From Posidonia oceanica (lineage: Eukaryota > Streptophyta > Magnoliopsida > Alismatales > Posidoniaceae): DNA of 64,000 bases. Below the pieces are notes generated by a model, which was not told the origin of the DNA, did no database searches, and saw only the letters and a list, made by a program, of their open reading frames with translations. The DNA is taken from NCBI GenBank assembly GCA_037176725.1, contig JAZBRS010000049.1, forward strand, positions 14,216,001 through 14,280,000. Reading direction: 5' to 3'. This document shows positions 57,687-64,000 of this stretch, in pieces (position 1 is the stretch's first letter; the number at the start of each line of letters is the position of its first letter). Made by a program: the position numbers and the translations under genes.

Positions 57687-60004
57687 TCGACGATAGCATT
57701 TTGGCGATGATGAGGCTGACAGTGAGAGAAACAAAATGGCTCTCATGTAGGTGTTGGTTTTCTGTCTTGTGTGTTGTCTTGGGTGAGTAAAGAGAGATGA
57801 TAATGAAGAGGGAGGAGCTTCACGTATGGGCTGCTCTTGTGTGTTTTCTCTTCTTTGTTGGGTGAGGAGTGAAGAGGGAGAGATGTTAATGGAGATGTTG
57901 ATGATGGCTGTTGTATGGGTCTTATTATTGCTGTGTTGTCTTGTGGGTTGTTGTGATGGAGATGGCTGTTGTGTGTTGGCTTGGTGATGGGTGGTGCAAC
58001 GTGTGGTGGTGGCTGTTATGGTGAGGAGGAGGTTTCTGTGGACTGCAGGTCTGATGAGGAGGCAGTGGATAGAAGGAAGAGATGGTGGTGGAGTGGTGGC
58101 AGAGAGAAGGAAGAGATGGAGGCCAATTGTTGCTGCTACTGCTCCCTTCCTCTCCTCCTGGGCAAAGGCTGTTGTTGGGCTGTTCTTCTACGTTGTGAGT
58201 AAGTGAGGTGATGAGAGAAAGATGATGATGATGAAGGAGAGTGGGTTGTTGGGTTGTTCTTCTACGTAGGTGTGGTGTGATGGGTGAGTGAGAAAGAGAT
58301 GATGATGAAGAAGGAGAGTGGGTTGTTGGGTTGTTCTTCTACGTAGGTGTGGTGTGTTTTTGTTATTGAGGAGTGAGAGATGATGGTGAAGAGGGAGAGT
58401 GGTAGGTGGCTGTATGGTTGTTGTGTTTTGAGTTGTTGGGTTGTTGTTGTGGGAGGAGTGAGGGAAAAGATGATGAGGAAGAAGGAGGTGGCTGTTGGGT
58501 TTTGTTGTATGTGGGGTTGTAAGGTTGCTCGTGTGGAGTGAGGGGAGAGATGATGATGAGGAAGAAGGAGGTGGCTGCTGTATTTTGCTGTATGTTGGGT
58601 TGTAAGGTTGCTCTCGTGTGGAGTGAGGGGAGATATGATGATGAGGAAAAAGGAGGTGGCTGTTGGGTTCTGTTGTATGTTGGGCTGTAAGGTTGCTCGT
58701 GTGGAGTGAGGGGAGAGATGATGATGAGGAAGAAGGAGGTGGCTGTTGTATTCTGTTGTATGTTGGGTTGTAAGGTTGCTCTCGTGCGGAGTGAGGGGAG
58801 AGATGATGATAAGGAAAAAAAAGGTGGCTGCTCACATATGGGCTGTGGTGGTGGTTGGGTTCTCTTGTGGGTTGTTGGGGTGTGTGTGAGGAGTGAAGGA
58901 GGTGTGAGGGGCTGTCCTAGAAGGTTGTGTTGCTGTGTTATTTTTGGAGATGGGTGTGAGTGAAGAGAGTGTAGATAGAAAGATGATGGTTGCTGTGGAA
59001 GTACTGCACGTATGGAGAGGAGTGAAGATGATGGTGGTTGTGTGGTGCTACATGTATGGAGTGGAGAGAATATGACGGTGAAGGAGAGCTCCTCTGGGGC
59101 TGTTGTGTTCTCTTAGAGAGGTTGTCAATGAGGTGGAGATGATGAAGAGAGAGAGATGAATATGTTATATTCTCTTGGGTTGGGAGTGAATGAAGAGAAA
59201 GAGGTGTTAATAGTGATGGAGAGTATGGCACATAGGTATTGTTTGTGTTTTATGTGAGAGAGGTGATGGGAAAGGAAGAGAATGGCACATAATTGTTTGT
59301 GTTTTATGTGAGAGAGGTGTTAATGGAGAATAATGAGTGTTAAGTGAGGAGAGAGAGAGGTGATGGGAGAGGAAGAGAATGGCACATAGGTGTTGTTTGT
59401 GTTTTATGTGAGAGAGGTGTTAATAGAGAATAATGAGTGTTAAGTTAGGAGAGAGAGAGATGATGGGAAAGGAAGAATCTCACGTAGGTTTGTGTTTTTG
59501 TGTTGTATGTGATTGAGTAAATAGAGTAATAATGGTGGCTTTTGGATTCTTAGGGAGTGGACAATATTTTGGAAGCTAGAGAGGTGGGGCATTTGGGTGT
59601 CTTGGAGGGTGAGACTTGGGTTTGGGTTTAGGCTAGGTTTGGGCTTGAGTTTAGGTGAGACATGGGCTTGGTTGGGTTTAAGCTTGAGTTTAGGTGAGAC
59701 ATGGGCTTGGTTGGGTTTGAGCTTTAGTTTGGTGTGGCATTGTTGGTTTTAGGTGAGTTATGCTTGGGCTTGGGTTTGGTGTGGGCTTGGGCTTGTGTTT
59801 TATGGATGTTAAGATGGGTTAGATGTTGGGTAGGTTTTGGGATGTTTAGTTGGGTTAGGGCTTGGGTTTAGATAAGGCTTGGGCTTGGTTTGGAATTGGT
59901 GGGGGCTGAGGTTTGGGTTTGTGTTTAGGTTAGGTCCGCTACGATCGAGCACGTTCCTTGGGAGAAAACCGCCGACGAAGGACTACAAAATCAGAGTGTC
60001 TACA
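57687..60004 (-). repeat. Minus-strand LTR fragment of another Tat-type element
   Basis: Its right end resembles that of the A/B LTR: ggagaaaac… then GTGTCTACA at 60004. There is no PPT to its right, so this is an outer LTR end or a solo LTR. Its left end is cut at the junction with D's LTR. No gene. It is G-rich and full of short repeats (tgatgatgaagagg, ggcttgggtttgg). Confidence 0.55.
58490..58830. repeat. 85-bp tandem repeat
   Basis: Four imperfect units of about 85 bp, each with gaagaaggaggtggctgttg and ggttgtaaggttgctc. They open a 215-codon minus-strand frame rich in Ser, Pro and His that I treat as an artefact. A separate degenerate repeat (gtgttttatgtgagagaggt) occurs at 59245-59500. 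Confidence 0.75.
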
Positions 60005-61153
60005 ATAGGAAATGCCTAAAATAAATTAGTAAGATTCCCTGGGAACTATGGTTAGTGTAAAAGACTATAGAACTTAGAAATAATAAGTTTTCCTTTAAAT
60101 GGTTTAGTTGGATATTAGGGTTGATAATTAACCCTAGGATTAGATGTGGATTAGCATTTAGTGTTGGTGTCCGGCCTTGTAAGTCGAGTGGGACTTCGAG
60201 ACCGTTGTTCTTGCTTTAGCCTGGTTTCCTATGCCAGGTTTAGCATGGTTTTTCTGTGGTGCTTTGAATTATGGTTTTATCGGAGTTTTAAAAGAAAAGA
60301 TTGATATGGTTTTGTGGTGATATTCAAATGGTTTTCGAAATGGTTTTCGAAAAGATGTTTTGAAAGAAAATACATTTGTTTGCCAAAGGTTTGGAAAATG
60401 ATTTCCATAGTTTTGAGGACCGAGAGACCGAAGTTTCTGGCTGATGGACTAGGGATGACTGATACTCCTAGATGGTCGAGAGTCAGCTGCCTAGGGTGAG
60501 GTCAGTGGTACAGTTAGGCCTGTTGAAACAGATGGATTACCCTCTGTGTCGGTGCTGGCTAGGGCAGGGGTTAGAGTCCCCAAACGCTTAGGCACCAAGG
60601 GGCGTCAAAGAATGCAACCCCATGTACTGAGAAATATGATATAAATGAAGCTTGTTGGCCAGGGCAGTGGTAGTCTCCCACATGGCTACTTGTGGCCAGG
60701 TCGGTTGCCTGTGGCCAGGACGACACGACTAGTTTTCGTGTTGGGTGCGTGCGTTGTAGTTTTGGACTTGGTTTGGCAAAGAGATAGCCATTCCAAATAT
60801 GCTGGCGAGCTGTGGTTTTGTGTTGGCTTGTGCTTAGTATGGCAAAGAGTGGCCATTCCAAGTAAGCAATGAGATTTCAGATGATGCATGTATTTTAAAA
60901 GAAAAGTGCATTGATTTTGGAAAGCATGTTTTAAAGGATCTGTGCTTGTGAGGCAATGGTAGAATGCCTCGTTGTGGGTTGTGGCATCAAAGATAGGATG
61001 CCTGTTTTCTGAGATTGATGTGTTTTGGTTGCTGGGCGCCTACATGGCGTTGCTTTTGGCCAGCGTGGCCTTGTGTTTGACCTTGCTGCTTGTTGTGTTG
61101 CGTGTTCTGGATGCAAATGAGAGCATTCAGACACTGTTGGATGTCTAACCTGC
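60005..61153. other. Unassigned segment between two LTRs
   Basis: It does not share words with any LTR or internal region here and has no convincing gene; the longest frames are 96 codons or fewer. It may be a remnant of another retrotransposon family or the DNA in which the Tat-type elements landed. Confidence 0.4.
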
Positions 61154-64000
61154 TGTAGCGATCCCAGCGTTCGGATCGTCCATGCACGCTGCCAAAGCTC
61201 GCGTGCACCGATCAGAAATCAGGTTCACTATTAGTGGGTGATCCGAGGAGGAAACTCAACTCAAAACACCGAAAGAAGGGGGAAAAACAAAGATAAAGCA
61301 AATACGGAGTCGCCACCTAGTCTATTAAGTCGGGAGATGAGGAAATCCGAGGAAATACAGGAAAACATGTAGATTGATGCATTGTTATGCAAAATGAATG
61401 ACTCGTGCCAAGGATAAGGGTAAAACGATCATTGCATGTCCAGAGAAAGGGTAAGGACTCCTGTTACGCGCGGGGAAGGTATTAGGCACCTCCGACACGC
61501 CCGAAATCGGTCTTTCTTGGCTATTCTCGCTCGCATTTACAGGATATCAGCGATAATTGCCTAACTACACGTCCTAGGGACGAGGGATGCTATACCTATG
61601 CTATGGGTGCTCAGATGAATGCCTAAATGCCATGTATGCTAAAATAAACATGCGTGAATACATGCTCTAAGTGTTGTGATGCGCGGAAAGAAAATAAACA
61701 TGCGATCTATGTGCTCAGCTACGCTGTCAACGTTCCGAATAGGGCGAGCCTTGATTCGTAAGAACTATTTGCAGTAAACATCACTGCGCTAATGCAAATG
61801 CAGGCGAGAAAACGAAACGCCGATAAAGCCACGCAATGCAAATATGCGACATGCAAAGAGGAACAAAACAGAAGCGAGAAACCACGCAAAGCGAGTGCGA
61901 AACAAAACATCAAATAAAACCGTGCAATGCAAGTGTGAAAACCGGCAAAGGGGGAAGAAGATGAAGGCGGAAAACCCTAATCTAAATGCATGAGGAAGTA
62001 GGGTGCAAACGATGCATGCGGTGCAAGTGGTAAGGTCCTAAGTGATATGCAATGATATGAAGATGTAATGCATGCAAGAATGCAAAAGGTGGGGACCTAA
62101 GTGCAATTAAAGTAAATGCAGGAGCTAAAAGGCAATTAGAATTAATGCAAGGGCTAAAATGTAATTAGAATGAATGTAAGGGCCTAGATGCAAATTAAAA
62201 TAAATGCAAGAGCCTAAATGCAAATTAAAATAAATGCAGGGACCTAAGTGCTAAATGCCACATGTGTAGATGCATGCAATGCGATAAGGTCCTAAATGCA
62301 GTAAAATTATAATGTTGGTCTAAAATGCAATGCAAGCATGAATGTGATATTGTCATGATGTGATTTGAATGCGTGAATGTATGTGAGAGGACTTATATGC
62401 AAATATGCAAAACTACAGGATTTAATAGCAATGCAACATGAATTGAATGCTTATTTAAATGATTAAATGCATGCAAAGGGACCTATGTGTAAATATACAA
62501 GTCTACATGATTTAAGTGTAATGCAAAATGATTTAAATGCGTACTTAGGTGATAAAATGCATGAAGAAGGACCTATGTGCAATTATGCATAGTTATTGGA
62601 CCTAATTGTAAAATGGCTGCAAATGCAATGTGATTGTAAAAACTATTTAAATGAAATGCAATGCATGAAGGACTTAAATGTAATAAAAACTATACTACAG
62701 GATTAAATGCTAATGCCATGGTATTCTAAAATATGAAATAAATGGAATGTAATGCAAAGATGGACCTAAATGCGATAAAAATATAATGCAGGACTTAACA
62801 GTAAGGAAATAAGGATACAATGCAAGCAATTACAGGACCTGTATGCAAAATAACTAAAATGCAGGACTTAAACATAATGCAATAAAGTTTTAAAAACTAT
62901 TTAAATGAAATGCAACATAAAAAGGACTTGGATGCAGTAAAAATAAAAGGGAGGATCTAACAGTAAAGAAATAAAACATGATAAACACAACAGTTGGACC
63001 TACTTGCGATAAAAGTAACCTAACAGATTAAAATGCAATGTAATAAAGTTTAAATGAAATTTAAATGAAAGTCTAACCTGGACTGAACCTGTATGCAATA
63101 AAAATAAATCAACAGATAAAAAGATAATGTAATAAAGTTTAAATGAAATAAAAATCATACCTGGATTGGATCTGCACGTAATAGAACAAATCTAAAGGAC
63201 TAAACATTAATGTAATAAGATAAAAGAAAGAAAATTAAATGACATCTAATACTAGACTGGACTCAACTGCAAATAAAACATGTTTTTGGGTTTTTTAGCA
63301 ATGTAATATGATTTAAACAGAGATTTAAATGAAATCTACATCAGATTAGACTAATGTGCAAATAAAATAAAAGACAGGATGCAAATGTAATGCAATAAGG
63401 TAAAAATTGGAGTTAAATAACTTTTGAAATTGATGCAGGACTGAAATGAAAATAAAATAAAATGCTAGACTTAAATGTAATGTAATAAAGTTAAAAAATC
63501 AAACTTAAATGAAATTCAAACGAAATCAAGACCTAAATGTAAACCTAAAAACTGACTGGACTTTATTTCAATATCAAACGAAAATTAAAAAATCTAACTT
63601 ATAAAACTAAGTTGCTACAGCGACATGCAGGCTGCCGGCAAGGCAGCGGGCGGAGGCGGAGCTACAGGCGGCAGTGAGGCACGGGCGGAGGTCAGAAAGA
63701 TTAGGCAATGTCCGACGGAGGTCTGGGAGTGATCCGGAGGCGACGGGCCGTCTGGAGCGGTGCTGCGTCCGATTGCACCGGTGACGTCGCCGGGGAAGAA
63801 GGAGGTTGCCGGCGAGGTGGAAACAGCAAAAACGACAATAGAACGGACATCTAACGGCATGGGGGGTAAGAAGAGCATCCTACGATTATCATGGTGAGGT
63901 TTCTTACCTGAAAACGTGGCTGAAGGAGGCTGGCGACGTCGAGTTACAGTGGCTTCGGTTGCTCCGGGTGGTGGCGCTACTGGACAAGGTGGAGGAGGCT
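61154..64000 (-). repeat. LTR of element E (C-like family), right part outside the window
   Basis: It starts TGTAGCGATCCC, as the C LTR does, and contains in the same order an A-type stretch (gttcggatcgtccatgcac), the conserved LTR block (61448-61512), the ATGCAA/acctaaatgcaa tract (62080-63560) and a GC-rich segment with a splice donor CCACGTTTTCAG|GTAAG (63908/63907). There is no PBS on its left, so it is a 3' or solo LTR. CCTGC at 61149-61153 would be the target duplicate to look for on the far side. Confidence 0.75.

Noticed and set aside
58188..58835. 215-codon Ser/Pro/His-rich frame
   Set aside because: It follows the 85-bp tandem repeat and G-rich composition.

Overview
This window is repeat DNA from a flowering plant with a large genome. 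It is a nest of very large Ty3/gypsy LTR retrotransposons of the Tat/Ogre type. The evidence is: primer binding sites matching the 3' end of plant tRNA-Arg, a Tat-type gag core, RT plus two RNase H domains before integrase, LTRs of 3.3 to 5.7 kb, and an extra ORF of the Ogre ORF1 (DUF7745-like) type. I see no host gene, rRNA, tRNA or CRISPR. The species cannot be named from this sequence alone.

Layout. Element A (minus strand) enters from the left edge: degenerate gag (1-2351), leader, tRNA-Arg PBS (3801-3818). A 5.35-kb LTR follows (3820-9165). It has a PBS on its left and a polypurine tract (PPT) on its right, so it acts as the 5' LTR of A and the 3' LTR of B, and it looks chimeric. Element B (minus, 3820-48245) is a gag-only element without pol. 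Its gag is split by the intact insertion of element C (minus, 15069-43003, 27,935 bp), which has 5.74-kb LTRs about 99.4% identical and a CCTAC target duplication on both sides. Element D (plus, 48246-57686) is older. B landed in its 5' LTR. D has LTRs, PBS and PPT but no gag or pol. A minus-strand LTR fragment (57687-60004), 1.15 kb of unassigned DNA (60005-61153) and another minus-strand LTR, E (61154 to the end), complete the window.

How the parts work together. C carries everything needed for copying: gag, aspartic protease, G-patch-like segment, RT, RNase H, second (archaeal-type) RNase H and integrase in one frame of about 2,920 codons (35933-27165), broken only by two in-frame stops. 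An intact 400-codon ORF1-like gene lies downstream of integrase rather than upstream of gag. B and D keep the ends needed to be copied in trans by a C-like element.

The most striking unexplained signal is in the 3' noncoding region of C (21355-22430). It is a tandem array of about 180-bp units, each bounded by a perfect or near-perfect inverted repeat whose sequence differs from unit to unit, and enclosing three or four short hairpins whose stems also change in compensating pairs. Related covarying hairpins lie in the 3' regions of B and D, and a different hairpin array lies in the B-type LTRs. A splice donor after a conserved CCAC(G) is present in every LTR type, with candidate acceptors just before gag.
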